Source: Physcia stellaris
Taxonomy: Eukaryota > Ascomycota > Lecanoromycetes > Caliciales > Physciaceae
Reading direction: 5' to 3'
Assembly (NCBI GenBank): GCA_018902385.1
Contig: JABSSW010000049.1
Coordinates: 306,469 to 370,468, forward strand
Length of the DNA: 64,000 nt
Shown here: in pieces, positions 9,866 to 20,856 of the stretch
How positions within the stretch are numbered: the stretch's first letter is position 1
How the letters are laid out: each line of letters starts with the position of its first letter
Made by a program: the position numbers and the translations under genes
The notes under the pieces: generated by a model
Database searches by the model: none
The model's input: the letters and a program-made list of their open reading frames with translations, nothing else
Told to the model about the DNA's origin: nothing

Positions 9866-12167
9866 TCATTCATTCGGATGTTCTCGAAGGCAGAGCACTA
9901 TGGGCAAAGCCAACATAATGCATACGATGGATGACACTGTGGTTCAATAAGCTACCAGCCTGAAGCGTCACGGCAAAAGACATATCACTGACCTGGGACA
10001 ACATAGTAGCTCGACAAATATGCCGTTATAATGGCTTGTTGGATCTTTCCCGGCATTCCAAGGGATAATTTTGTATCTTTGAGAACATCTTCGATAATCT
10101 ACAAAATCACCACGTCAGCAAGCCTGCTTCAAAAACCGAGAGACCACACGATAGAAGTATGCACAAGATTCAAAGATATAGCAGTCGTGAACTCACCTTA
10201 TCCTTTTCCGGGATCCATCTCAAAACATCTCGGAGATTGTTGCGAAAAACCTTTTCCAACAATGCAGCAAAGCCACCAATACCAAATATCATGCCCAATT
10301 GTTGGCTCAGATAGTACAGTCCAATTGCGGAGCCACGCTGATCTTCAGGAGCAGCAGCAGTAAGGCCAATGAACTGTGCATTGAGGCTCATACCGTAGCT
10401 GAAGCCTCCGAAAAGCTGATATAGTGACTCCCAAGGGTTGGCTTGAAAGCGCCATCGCAAAGCTGTCAGGACGTAGCCAGGGAGGCCTATTGCCAAGGCT
10501 ACGATGGTGATAATCTTGTAGCGTGGAGTCCTAAAAAGTGGATGAGATTAGCGAGGCGCCTCTTGCTTATTGCAGGGTACCACACTTTCTCGGATCCGCG
10601 CTTACCTACTGATAATGTAACCAGAAACCAAGCCTCCTGTTCCACCACCAATAAGGTTTGGTATTAGCAAGATTCCAGCTTTACTGTTACTTGCCCCCAT
10701 TGTTCGCATAAAATAGCTTGCGATTTGTGCCAGTGACTAAAAAGATTAGTAATTCGTCCCATAAAAAGCATCATACTGCTGACCCCAAACCTCGAGGCAT
10801 TCAGCAGGATCTGCACAACGCAAAAAGCACCGATACCATTATACGAGAGAAGCTTTGGTGGTATCAAGGGTCTCCTTCCCCCGTACGTTTCCACTAGCAC
10901 GAAGGAAACCGCAGACATAAAGCAGACCATTGCCGCTAATATGACAACCGGGTGAAACCAGGGCAACTTGGTTCCGGCCACGCTGATGACGCCGAGTCCA
11001 GTCGTGATAGCCAGTGCGGAGAGCACAGCACCCAGCCAGTCGACATCGTTCAGAATTCTTTGGAAGCCACTCGAGTCACGATCTTCCTTGAAAGTATCAT
11101 GGGTAGGGTCGGGAGCGAATTTGAAGATGACAGCCAATAAGCCGAGTAAAGCTACTGGTGCTTGGCCGCCAAAAGACCTGGATAGTGTTAACATCTTCCT
11201 CGTCTTAAAAGTATGTAGTTATCGACACTATATTCAGATCTCAGAAGGAATAACGAATACCATTCGATACTGGCAAAGACAGGACTAGCTCACCATCTCC
11301 ACCCAACGATATCCGCCAGAAGCCCGCCAAGGGGAGCACCGGCACTTTTACCGGTGATTGCAGCTACATTGATATAGCTTCTTAGTACAGCTACTCGACC
11401 AGGAGACACCATGCCTGCTATACTATTAGAGCCAAGTGTTGCTACATTAGTTCAAAGAACCGCACCTGTCAGGATTACGGAGACCAGAGTGGTCATTCCA
11501 GCGCCACCCAGCCCAGTCACGACTCGTCCAGCGATGACCTGGTTTAATGTGTTTGCTGTCCCTCTGGTCGTTTGCTAGTATGAGCCTCTTGCCATCGAGT
11601 GTGGGGTATATGGATCTCACGATATCAGGCATCCAGCGATGAACAAAGAGTAGGCTACGATGAGCGGCTTCTTGCGGCCATAAACGTCGCATACACTGCC
11701 GTACTGCAAAAATGGGTGATTTTAGCTCTAGACCACTTCTAGGTTATGCATTGGGACATTGGGCAAGGAAAAGTCCGTCGGTATCCTTATTATTTCGATG
11801 AGGGGACAATTGAAATATCGACTTACAACCGGCAAAGCATAGCAATAACCCAAATTATAAGACAGCAGTAGCCAAGGTCCAGCTGAATTTCGCTTGAATT
11901 CTGAGGCAATGGTGTTGTATGTAGCTGTAACGAAAGAGTCGTCTGCAGCGGCCAGAAAGACGCCTAAGGATAATTTTCATAAGTTCCAGATATTGGCTCA
12001 GAAAGGCTTGACATTCTACCGAAAATTGCGATTGTAACGATCAAAGCTACTGAGGACTTCCTTTCCCGTCGTTTACGGGCAATTTTTGGGTCATGTGGTT
12101 CTGGAGTCAAATACTCGGATCCAAGCAAGGGATTCCTTTCTTCTGGGTACTCATCAATCGAATTCAT
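9866..12167 (-). CDS. MFS transporter, DHA2 family, vacuolar basic amino acid transporter (VBA)-like
   Basis: Ten exons rebuild exactly: 12020-12167, 11827-11963, 11621-11703, 11466-11563, 11294-11414, 10784-11177, 10606-10736, 10197-10530, 9993-10098 and 9866-9936, for 540 residues. Introns are 46-123 bases, all GT-AG. The family pattern is clear: TM1 with ADDSFVTATY and TIASEF, the loop YGSVCDVYGRKKP (MFS signature), RVVTGLGGAG in TM4, PLGGLLAD with GWRWSF in TM5-6, and a C-terminal REHP. About 14 membrane segments are expected. The N-terminal tail holds an acidic dileucine signal ERNPLL (residues 10-15), which in fungi sorts proteins to the vacuole. It probably exports basic amino acids or drugs into the vacuole; the substrate cannot be read from sequence. 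An in-frame ATG at 12335 would add 56 residues, but the ATG at 12167 fits the family better. Confidence 0.85.
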
Positions 12168-13512
12168 CTCATAGAATTGTGGCTGAAATAGTGTAACTAT
12201 GAGACGAAGTAGAATCAAATGGAGCAAGAGATATCCAGCTCCTTGCTGGCGGATGAGGCTTTGATGAGCTTCTCCTCCAGAGGCCAATGAGACGTTGCTA
12301 ATGCAACTAAAATTGCGAGTACCGGCTTTAGTCATGGTAGATCCGGGATCGACGTGTGAAATACGGTGTTGCGCAATTGGGAAAGATGATCGGTGCAGCT
12401 CGGTTGATGCAAAGTAACGCTTTCAGACGCGTACATCTTGATCTTGTCTTTTGATGAAAATGATTCGCTTCTTTGTTATAACCCCGCGCGACCTTATCTA
12501 GTTGTCAACTTTTCTCTCACTGGCGAGCACAGGACACCGTTCGAATTAGAAATGTGGAAAGCCTATAAGGTCTGCCTGAGCTTATTATGCAATTGCCACA
12601 ACGCTAGCATCGGCATGAACACCATCCTCATCTCTTGGAGGCGAGTAGCATGTTGTTCAACTGGGTTCTCTAAGCGTGCAGGTCGGTTACAGTTACTGCT
12701 ACCAATGCTGCACTTTCGGAGAAACTCCCGGAAAGTTCGTCAGGAGCCGATGCTCGCCAGTACTCCAGGTTTGAATGACGGAGAGGAGAAGCAACGGTAT
12801 GGATGTCTGATCCCAATAGAAAAGACTCGAGGCTTTCAGAAATTTGCCTACCGAAATTCTGACGCAACACTTCGTTGTACTATCGCCTAGATTGAGCCGC
12901 TTAGTAACCAATATGCTCTTTCTGTTTCTTAATAGCCATCACTCACTAGGGATCTAGCTCGGCATCTTCCGCTTCCTAATCATGTAGAAATTGGAGCTAG
13001 CGCCTGAAAGGAGCTGAGCTATGAAAAAGGCATCTAACAAAGGACTCTTCCTATATATATTTGACTTTTACCCTCATCCAGAGATACGTGGGACTAACCC
13101 ATCTCACGAGAAGTTGCTGTGTTCACGTTCGTGATCTTGGTGCTAGGCCCACCGGGTATCCTCGTTGCATCTCGGATAACGCGCGCTCTGGTCTCCTGGC
13201 TGGAGTGGAGTCCTTTTAGGCACCCGAAAACGGGAATAAACATCGTTGCGACCAGTGTGCCAAATCCCCTTCTCATGCTTTGGTAGCACGGAGTATTTGA
13301 CCCCAAACGTGCCAAGAGATCTTATCGCGGTCCCGTGAGATCCCGACGGGAATCCTGATGACTAATCCGGTCGAACCGCGGAGGGAAAATGGCCGGATGG
13401 TTGCACAGTGACGGCATTGTGCAGCATCAATGTCCATCCACAGATGTTGGATGGATGATTTCAATCATGGGTCGATTCTTGAGGCTCGTCAAGTGTGTCT
13501 AACTAAGTAGTC
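12168..13512. other. Divergent intergenic region between two MFS genes
   Basis: Separates the minus-strand VBA-like gene from the plus-strand FHS gene. An alternating TATATATA stretch lies near 13053-13061, far upstream of the FHS start. A 150-codon frame at 12438-12890 lacks an ATG start and protein character. No gene supported. Confidence 0.4.
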
Positions 13513-15597
13513 ATGGCAATCTTCACCTTCAAGAAGCATTCGTTAAAGACACGCGATGACGAGCGGACCAAGGCCTCGGAATTGACCCTCAAACAATCCA
13601 TTTACCCGCTCTGTCTGGTCACCATCCTGTTCTTCCTATGGGTAAGCTTTCGAAATGCTCAAGTCAAGAGATGGGTCTGATGAGGAGTCGCTAGGGATTT
13701 TCTTATGGACTCCTCGATACTTTGAACAAGCATTTCCAGACCACACTCGGCATATCAAAAGCCCGCTCCAGTGGCCTTCAAGCTGCTTACTTTGGTAGGT
13801 ATTCACTTCTGCATCTGACCCAATCTCTACCACTCCCAGCATCATTGTTGAACCATCTCATGTCTTCAAAGCAAGATCTCGCCGCGTTCCTTCCAAGCTC
13901 TCACCCCTCAAATCTTCCTTTGTCTAACAGGAGTTTTAGGAGCATATCCGCTCGCCTCCCTCGGCCATGCCAACTGGATCCTCCGCCATTTCGGCTACAA
14001 AGCCGTCTTCATCTGGGGTCTCTGCCTCTACGGTATTGGCGCTCTCATCGCCTGGCCATGTCTCCTTCACCGATCATTTGGAGGCTTCTGCGCTGCTATC
14101 TTCGTGATCGGTAACGGATTAGGATCTCTCGAAACGGCCGCGAATCCTTACCTAGCTGGTAAGTAACCCTCTCAGGCGTTCTTGAGGTGAGAAGCTGATA
14201 GCAACGGCACATCTGTAGTCTGTGGTCCGCCCAGGTACTCGGAAATCCGAATCAACTTCGCACAAGCTTTCAACGCTGTTGGGACCGTCATTGCGCCAGT
14301 GTTAGGCTCCTACGCGTTCTTCAAGAATGTTGGGGATAATCGCTCCTCACTACAAAACGTACAATGGGTTTATCTTGCTATTGCTTGTTTTGTGTTCTTG
14401 CTGGCAGTCGTCTTCTACTTTTCCACCATCCCCGAGATCACGGACGCCGATATGATGTTCCAGGTAAGCCGTAACTTTGCCCAAGATTGAGGCGATACTG
14501 ATGTGTCCATAGGCAGAGGAGACCCATGTAGGTGATGAAGAGAGGCCGTTCCGCAAGCAATACAGGTACGCACCTCCCAAATTTGCCGACTGGTTTTCGC
14601 TCACCCTTTGCTAGGCTTTTCCATGCTGCATTTGCGCAATTCTGCTACACAGGAGCTCAAAGTAAGTGCACAGGATTTCTCACCCGTCGCTGTGCCAGAG
14701 TCTTCCATCCTTCAATCCAGAAAAACCAAGCTTCGACTTCTTGGCTATTCTTGATCAATGTGTCAATCTAACCCGGCACAGTCGCCATCGCCAGCTATTT
14801 CATCAACTACGCCACCGAAATCCGGCGCAACACCTCCGCCGCAACGGGCGCTATCTTCCTCGCCATAGCCCAAGGCTGCTTCGCCATCGGACGATTCAGC
14901 GGCTCTTTTCTCATGCACTTCATCCGACCACGGTGAGCCCTTAGCCTGCTTTCCTGCCAACTATCGGCACTCCTCCCCTTTTGCTTCTCTCTGTATGTCA
15001 CTAACCAAGCTCTCTCCACCAGATGGGTATTCCTGGCCTACCTAACCTGCGTCATCATCTTCAACGCGGCCGCCACAACCCAAAAGCAAAACACCGGCAT
15101 CGCAATGCTAAGCCTAACGCTCTTCTTCGAAAGCGTCTGCTTCCCCACCATCGTTGCGCTCGGCATTCGCGGCCTCGGACGACACACGAAGCGCGGATCA
15201 GGGCTTATAGTTGCGGGAGTGAGCGGTGGGGCCGCTGTTCCACCTATCTTGGGCGCTACGGTAATTCCCTTAAGATATCCTTCATCTCCGTCATCCCTCA
15301 TCTAAAAGTTTGACGCTTTGAGAATTGGACTTGAGTGGACTAATGGCTGACATGTGATCTCGGCAGGCCGACGCAAAAGGTACAGCAACCGCCATGGTCG
15401 TTCCAGTCTGCTTCATGATCGCCGCCTGGAGTTACGCCCTCTGCGTCAACTTCGTGCCTTCGTATCGCACTCCAGCCGACAAGATCGGGGCCGCGACGAT
15501 CGGGATCGAGAGTCCAGGACACGAGGCTGAGGTATCGAGCAATACTGACACCGAAGTCCGAAGCGAGACAGCGAAAGATATTAACGAGACGGTGTAG
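13513..15597 (+). CDS. MFS sugar transporter, FHS family (L-fucose permease-like)
   Basis: Nine exons, 13513-13641, 13695-13794, 13931-14158, 14219-14463, 14513-14565, 14615-14661, 14782-14932, 15023-15260 and 15367-15597, sum to 474 codons with every phase matching. Diagnostic segments are GFSYGLLDTLNKHFQ at the end of TM1, AAYFGVLGAYPLAS in TM2, SLETAANPYL, RINFAQAFNAVGTVIAP, LAQFCYTGAQ followed by SYFINY in the second half, and FFESVCFPTIVALGIRGLG near the end. These are typical of fucose/glucose/galactose-H+ symporters of the plasma membrane; the sugar is not predictable. The final 45 residues are a hydrophilic cytoplasmic tail rich in E, T and S. It starts 1.3 kb from the divergent VBA-like gene. 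Confidence 0.85.
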
Positions 15598-15841
15598 CTG
15601 TGCTGGAACACTGGGTGGTTTGCGGCAGCAGGAACGGCTGTGTAATGTGACATGCTATCTGAGCTGATGCTAATGCTTTTACTCTTCATATATGATACAG
15701 CTCTTCGGGAATCTGCATATTAGCTACTACGAGACCTAGATAGATGGATGATAGAGCGGCTACCTACCTAAGACATAAGCTTTCTCATCCCTTCCGCATC
15801 ACCACACCCGCTTCTATTCTCCCTTCTCACGCTCTCAACAC

Positions 15842-16492
15842 TCATCCCCCCACAACCCCCACCCCACAAACGACAACCCACCCCGCCCCCAACGCAACCA
15901 AGAAATCGCGGATCTCCCCACTCTTCCGAATCCCCTCGTTGAAGCCCTCCACAAAGGGTACCATGGCCTTAGCTCTCCAATACGAGCGATTGTGCAAAAA
16001 CGCCGCGATGATAATAAGAACGTTGATGAAGGGTAAAGCCACGACCCAGCTCGCGCGGGGAGGTGCACTGGTGCAAGCGCGTGTGAATAGGATGATGGAG
16101 CTGAGGAGACTGAATAAGACCTGGAGCACGCGTCGCGGTGAGTGGAGTTAGCGGGTATGGCTATGAGACCTTCTGGGTTCCGGTTCCTTTCGCCCTGGGT
16201 TTTTTTTGGGGCTTGGGAAAGAGAAGTAGACGAAGGTCAAAGGAAGAAGGAAGCGGAGTGGAAGAAGAGAAGAGAGGGAAGAGAAACATACAGCCCCCGC
16301 ACTACTCCCCTGCGTAACCCGCGTCTTGAACAGCTGTTCCGCCGCCGTCTGCGAGTGCTTGGCCGCACGCTCGCTGCGCGCTTCGTATTTCTGGAGATTG
16401 GTGATTGCGATGTAGGATTTCTGCGCGGCGGAGAGGGATAGGAGTGTGATGAGAGGGGCGAGGAGGGCGTGGCTGATGCTGATGAGGTTCAT
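15842..16492 (-). CDS. Small integral membrane protein, about 159 residues
   Basis: Two exons, 16292-16492 and 15842-16120, joined in phase 0 across a 171-base intron (GTATGT donor, CTCCAG acceptor). The product starts MNLISISHALLAP and shows about four hydrophobic segments: near residues 1-22, around the splice junction (VLFSLLSSIILF), WVVALPFINVLIIIAAF, and a C-terminal VALGAGWVVVCGVGV. A conserved-looking amphipathic stretch (KYEARSERAAKHSQ) lies after the first segment. Upstream in-frame codons from 16696 are low-complexity and probably leader, so the ATG at 16492 is chosen. I know no characterised family; it resembles uncharacterised fungal membrane proteins. It converges with the FHS transporter gene. 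Confidence 0.65.
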
Positions 16493-17071
16493 ATTGATTG
16501 GAAGCCTAGATGAGGGGGTTTGGGGAATCGGAGGTAATTGGGTGTTTGAGGGAGCTTGCTGCGAGTTGGAGAGGGATGCTGATGTGGATGATGGGGAACT
16601 GGGAGGGTAATTTGCGGGCAGGAACGAGGCTTGCCGCTGGCTGAGATACAAGGTATTGCGTATGATTACATAAGCGGCATTTGAAGTCGACGTCATTCCA
16701 TTCGAGCTCGTGGTGCTATCTCTGAAAGGAGGCTAAACGGTCATCTCTTTCTTGGTCATGCGTGTTTCTGCTGTAGTCTACAGCATCATTACCTCACTTT
16801 AACGAAACACCAAGATAAGATTAAAGATTTCCTTCACAGGAAGATGAAACCTTTTTGATATCCCTTAGAAGATGTGTTTAATGTTGTAGAACGAAGAGTG
16901 ACAAAGATGAAGCCTGCGAAGAATGTGAGGTAGGATATCCGACCCCTATGAAAGGAGCAAGATCATAAATGCCCTAATGGTTTCGCGCGACTTCATTACG
17001 ATAGAGTTTTAATGAAGACAGCCTATACCCAGCCACTTACGCTCTTGGCTTTTCCTACGAAAAATCTCAGG
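16493..17071. other. Short intergenic region
   Basis: Lies between the start of the small membrane protein gene and the stop of the dioxygenase gene. I see only likely leader and 3' flanking sequence. Confidence 0.4.
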
Positions 17072-18245
17072 TCAAGCAGATGTTCTCGATGTGGGAGCAA
17101 CTCTCGAGCCATTTAGAGTGCCGCTACCAGTCAGTAAAGCTCCAGCACCTCCACTTGGAACTGCACCTCCGCTCGGCACTGGACCGCCGCCCATGCCTCC
17201 ACCAATGCCAACGGCCGCAGGAATAGAAGTGGGATCGATGGCGATGTTGATGAAGCCAATCAATCCAGCTGACACGTTGTATCCGAGTGAGCGGATATCT
17301 AGGAAAGCATCGTAGTAGGATGCATTCGCCTGTCCTTGAATCACTTGATCGACTAACATGGTGTTAAGTTATGCCATTGATGCGTTGGACTAGATTGGTG
17401 TACACTTACCAGTATTGAGAGTGAACTTATTTGGATCTTCTGTATAGGGATAGAACGTATTGACGACATCCAGAGTTGACTGGTCGAAGAATAGCTGCCC
17501 GGTGTGCACGACGGAACCGCCCGCAAATGTATTGTTCGAGGCAACTGTACCATTGACATGTGCCTTGACATGCACATGCTGTGCCCTGCCAGAGTAGTAC
17601 CCAGGGAACTTGGTCAGGACCTGCACAATACCGTTGCTGTCCGAGGCTTGTAAACCACGTAGGTAAGTGAGGCCAAGAGTGCCTTCGTCCTCCTTGCCAG
17701 AGTAGACACCTGTGCCATTTGCACTCCAAAAGTCAACATATACCCCAGCCATTGGCTTGCAAGTGTTGGAGTTGGTGATTTGGATATCAAGGAGAAGGTC
17801 GATGCCAGGTTCGTTCTCGCGCATATCCTTACGGATAAGCATGCCTTCGACATCTGAGGGCGATATGTCAATGTACAAGAATCTCAGTAATGATCAAGGG
17901 AAACATTAACTGACAGTAAGGGCCTTCTTCGCTCTCAGGTGTCAAGATACAAGTCGAGTTGAGCCCATCCACAAGGATGTCTCGTTTCAGAGCTTCATTG
18001 CTGTGGTAACCGTCCATCGCTTGAGATTGACGGTAGTTGTTGATGAATGTATCCGTCTTTGTGAATCTCCTCTCCACGGCATCCCGTTTGCGAAGTCTTT
18101 GACTGCAAGAACCAATCGAGCGCTTGGCTTTCTCGTAATGACTTTTACGAAAAGCCAGCTCTGTAGGCGAGTCCGGGGCCCCGTGTCCGATAACGAACGA
18201 GGCGGAAAAGAGGATGAGAAATGTTGCAGCTGGATTAAAAAACAT
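17072..18245 (-). CDS. Secreted intradiol ring-cleavage dioxygenase-like protein
   Basis: Three exons, 17915-18245, 17410-17853 and 17072-17352, sum to 352 codons. The intron choice at 17854-17914 is decided by the protein: it restores the family motif EGPYYVEG followed by LIRKDMRE. The N-terminus (MFFNPAATFLILFSASFV) is a signal peptide. Then come a pro-like charged region, CILTPE, the EGPYY tyrosine ligand, CKPMAGVYVDFWSANGTGVY, TYLRGLQASDSNG and FPGYYSGRAQHVHVKAHV. The last supplies the second tyrosine and the two histidines that hold non-heme Fe(III). All four expected ligands are present, so activity on catechol-type aromatics outside the cell is plausible. After the domain is a low-complexity G/P/S/A tail of about 50 residues; it has no hydrophobic end, so no GPI anchor is expected. 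Confidence 0.85.
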
Positions 18246-19066
18246 GACGAGGTGTAGACTGGTTGCTGCGGACTAAATGTAACCTGAATTGACAAGTATT
18301 GCTCACTGTGAGAATGGGATCAAATTGTACAAAGCATGAGGTTCTTAACGATGAATCAAAAACGAGAGAGTAACCATGAACTAAATGTCTTTGAATCATT
18401 TGAGGTTATCCACGAATCTCAGAGCACGTCGTCATGTTCTGATTCTCTTACCTCTTAGTGCCAGCTGACGCGGTGGACATGTCCGGGTGGGTTCGAGGCA
18501 AAGGCACTTCGGCCCAGCCATAAAACTCGTACGAAAACAACGTCAGATCCAAATTGGACTGCTGCGGATAGCGATTAATCGTGTATCCACCTTCAATCTC
18601 CCAAGTGGCCATGCCTAACAAGGCGCAGAGCGATGCCAATGGAAGTCAATGACAAGCAAGCTTGCGCAAGCTGGTCGTCGTAAGCTTTTCCCAGCGGCCT
18701 TGTCTATTGGAACACATTTGAACCGGTGCTACAAGCAATAGTAGGTCTGCGACGGAGAATGAGTAGGCGCAGACGAGAACACCGCATAAAATTGTCGCGC
18801 TGTTGCTTCCGAAATTTTCTGTCGGTGGAGTCCATCTGCCCGTTGGATGTGCCGGGGACGTGTCTAAATTTTTGGCCTGATTATTTGAATGCAGCCAACA
18901 ATCTAGAATAACTACCATCGTGATCAGTGCAGAGTCAAGCATGGAGATTGAGGGCGTGTCCACGAAGCAGGCCGCGTAATCCTTTCCGCGGAACCATCAC
19001 GCGGCAAGGCAGAACAGATTCAGCGATAGATACTGCTGTGCAGATCTAGAGAAATGCCAGGTAGAG

Positions 19067-19115
19067 CTTGCCCAAATATTGGGCAAGATCTGAGCTTGCC
19101 CAAATATTGGGCAAG
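19067..19115. repeat. Two tandem copies of a 21-base palindrome
   Basis: Each copy has arms CTTGCCCAA and TTGGGCAAG around the spacer ATA, at 19067-19087 and 19095-19115, 28 bases apart and identical. The regular spacing and perfect symmetry suggest a dimeric factor binding site, or a recent 28-base duplication. Confidence 0.8.
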
Positions 19116-19203
19116 ATCTGAGAAATCAGGTGATGCTGAGCTGACCATAGTATCAACTTATCCGGGCTCTTGTCGGCATTTGTTTGTTGCCAACAACATA
19201 ATC

Positions 19204-19234
19204 TTATCTGATGCTTTTTGATCTTATCTTATCT
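19204..19234. promoter_or_regulatory. Cluster of three GATA-factor-type sites
   Basis: TTATCT (AGATAA on the minus strand) occurs at 19204-19209, 19224-19229 and 19229-19234, about 1 kb upstream of the secreted dioxygenase gene. Fungal AreA- and SRE-type GATA factors bind HGATAR, often in clusters; binding here is inferred only. Confidence 0.4.
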
Positions 19235-19455
19235 GAGATTGCACCTTGTAGCCAATCATGCCATAGATGCCAAACATGTGCTTATCACTGTCTGATTGAG
19301 TTTTACATTGCTCGTAGCTGAATGAGAACGTACTTCAAGTAGGATGCTTCTTTGGCATACAACAGGTCAAAAAGTCTACAAAGCAAACATAGCATTTGGA
19401 GGCCCTCAGATCAACCTCCCCAAGTAATCGTCCACACCTAGCGTTACTCCGTACG

Positions 19456-20856
19456 CTACACCTTGGTGATTACCCAGATTTCTCCAGTCTCATCGGAGCT
19501 CATGAACAGTCTTCCAGCCTTGTCGAAAGCGAGACCTGCCGGCCGGAAGCAGTCTTTGTTCCAAACGTAGGGAACTATCTGCCCGCATTTACTGACGTCG
19601 ACATTGCTCATGATGTCGACAACTGCGGTCTTGCTGTTCGACTTAGCGACCGGGAATCCACGGGCGAAGTCGATCTTGGAGACTTTGTAGCCTGTTGAAC
19701 CGTTGCGATCCCTAAATAAAACAAACGGTTAGCTCACCCATATATCGGGAAAAAGTCTGAGTACTAACCAACTGCCGTGAAAGCTGACATAAGCAGCAGT
19801 ACCCTGCGCATTAAACTTCAAATCGATTGGGGCGTTGTGTGGAGGTAGCGTTATCACTGGGGCCACTCTCTCTTTGGCGCAGACTGCATCGTTCATGGTG
19901 TCATTCCCCGTGAACGTATTGTTTACGTCACCAACGAGGAATTGATTACCAACCACCAGGTCGCCTCTGTTCGGTATGGCCTGCACGTCCCAAGCAGCCT
20001 GACAATATGGATATCCGTGATTTAGCCCTTGGTTAAGGTCGTTGGCTTTACCGATAATGCCGTGGTAATTCAATTCGTCGCCAGGGTTGTTCTGAGAAAT
20101 ATCTTTCCCGTCTCTCGTTAAATAATCCATGCCCATATCGACACTGTAGATGCCGCCAGTCACGGGATGTTCGGCCACTCCGACTGAATTGCGTAAACCC
20201 CATCCAAGGAGTTTTCCGGTGGTGTTGAAATTCTGTGTTGCGCTCTGATCCTTCTGGACAGCGAATGACTTGATCTGACAGTGGCCGGTGGTCAAGTCCA
20301 GAGAGTTATAGTCTACGTTGGAGTCGCTACCCCGGCTAACAATGAGGGTGTTTTTCTGCTTCTTTGCGAATAGTAGCGTCCTAGTAATGTGGTCGCCATC
20401 GCTGGTATGAGCGATGTCGACAACGTTACTGCCGGTTCCGCTAACGCTCTGCTTGACAGCGTCATATGGCCAAGCAAAGACTGCTTCCGCTGATGAGGCA
20501 TACAATGTTTTTCCATCGCTGGAGAGGGCAATGCCATGTGTGAGATTGACGTTTCGGATGACGTCTATTTTCTGAGAGACTTTCAAGCAACGGTCACCAA
20601 CATCCTGAATGCCTAAGCTTGTGACGCCGACTTGCTGCTGAACGACAAGAAGGTGACCCTCGCTGTCGACAATAATTCCACGAGGTTTTGTGAGATTTTT
20701 AGCAATAAGTTGGGCTGCATACCCTGGTGCAAGAGAGGGCGCCGGATAGCTAGGTTTCAAGGCGGAAGCACAAGAACCCGAAGCTGGTGCAGAGGCAGCT
20801 GGTGTGACCGTAGTTAGAACGCAAAGGAGTGATTGCAGATACTGTCGAAGAAACAT
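19456..20856 (-). CDS. Secreted sorbosone-dehydrogenase-like six-bladed propeller (AA12-type PQQ enzyme candidate)
   Basis: Two exons, 19769-20856 and 19456-19711, joined inside a Trp codon (TG|G) across a 57-base intron, give 447 residues. A signal peptide spans about residues 1-23 (ending TPAASA). The body shows the family order: APGYAAQLIAKNLTKPRGI, LTHGIALSSDGKTLYAS, GWGLRNSVGVAEHP, GDELNYHG with GLNHGYPYC, PHNAPIDLKF, SFHGSWDRNG-STGYKVSKI, and DCFRPAGLAFDKAGRLFMSSDETGEIWVI in parts near the end. Fungal members include PQQ-dependent pyranose dehydrogenases (CAZy AA12); this copy lacks an obvious fused cytochrome or cellulose-binding domain. It likely oxidises sugars outside the cell. It lies on the same strand as the secreted dioxygenase, 1.2 kb away. 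Confidence 0.85.

Larger units (their letters stand above)
18246..19455. other. Intergenic region with palindromes and GATA motifs
   Basis: Upstream of the dioxygenase gene and downstream of the dehydrogenase gene, both on the minus strand. It holds the tandem palindromes at 19067-19115 and clustered TTATCT motifs at 19204-19234, listed separately. A 63-codon minus frame at 18448-18639 has protein-like residues but no partner exon that I can find. Confidence 0.4.

Noticed and set aside
12438-12890. 150-codon plus-strand frame between the two MFS genes
   Set aside because: No ATG at its start, no domain, and atypical composition for a fungal protein.
16493-16696. N-terminal extension of the small membrane protein
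   Set aside because: Ser/Pro/Gln low complexity; the ATG at 16492 begins directly at the first membrane segment.
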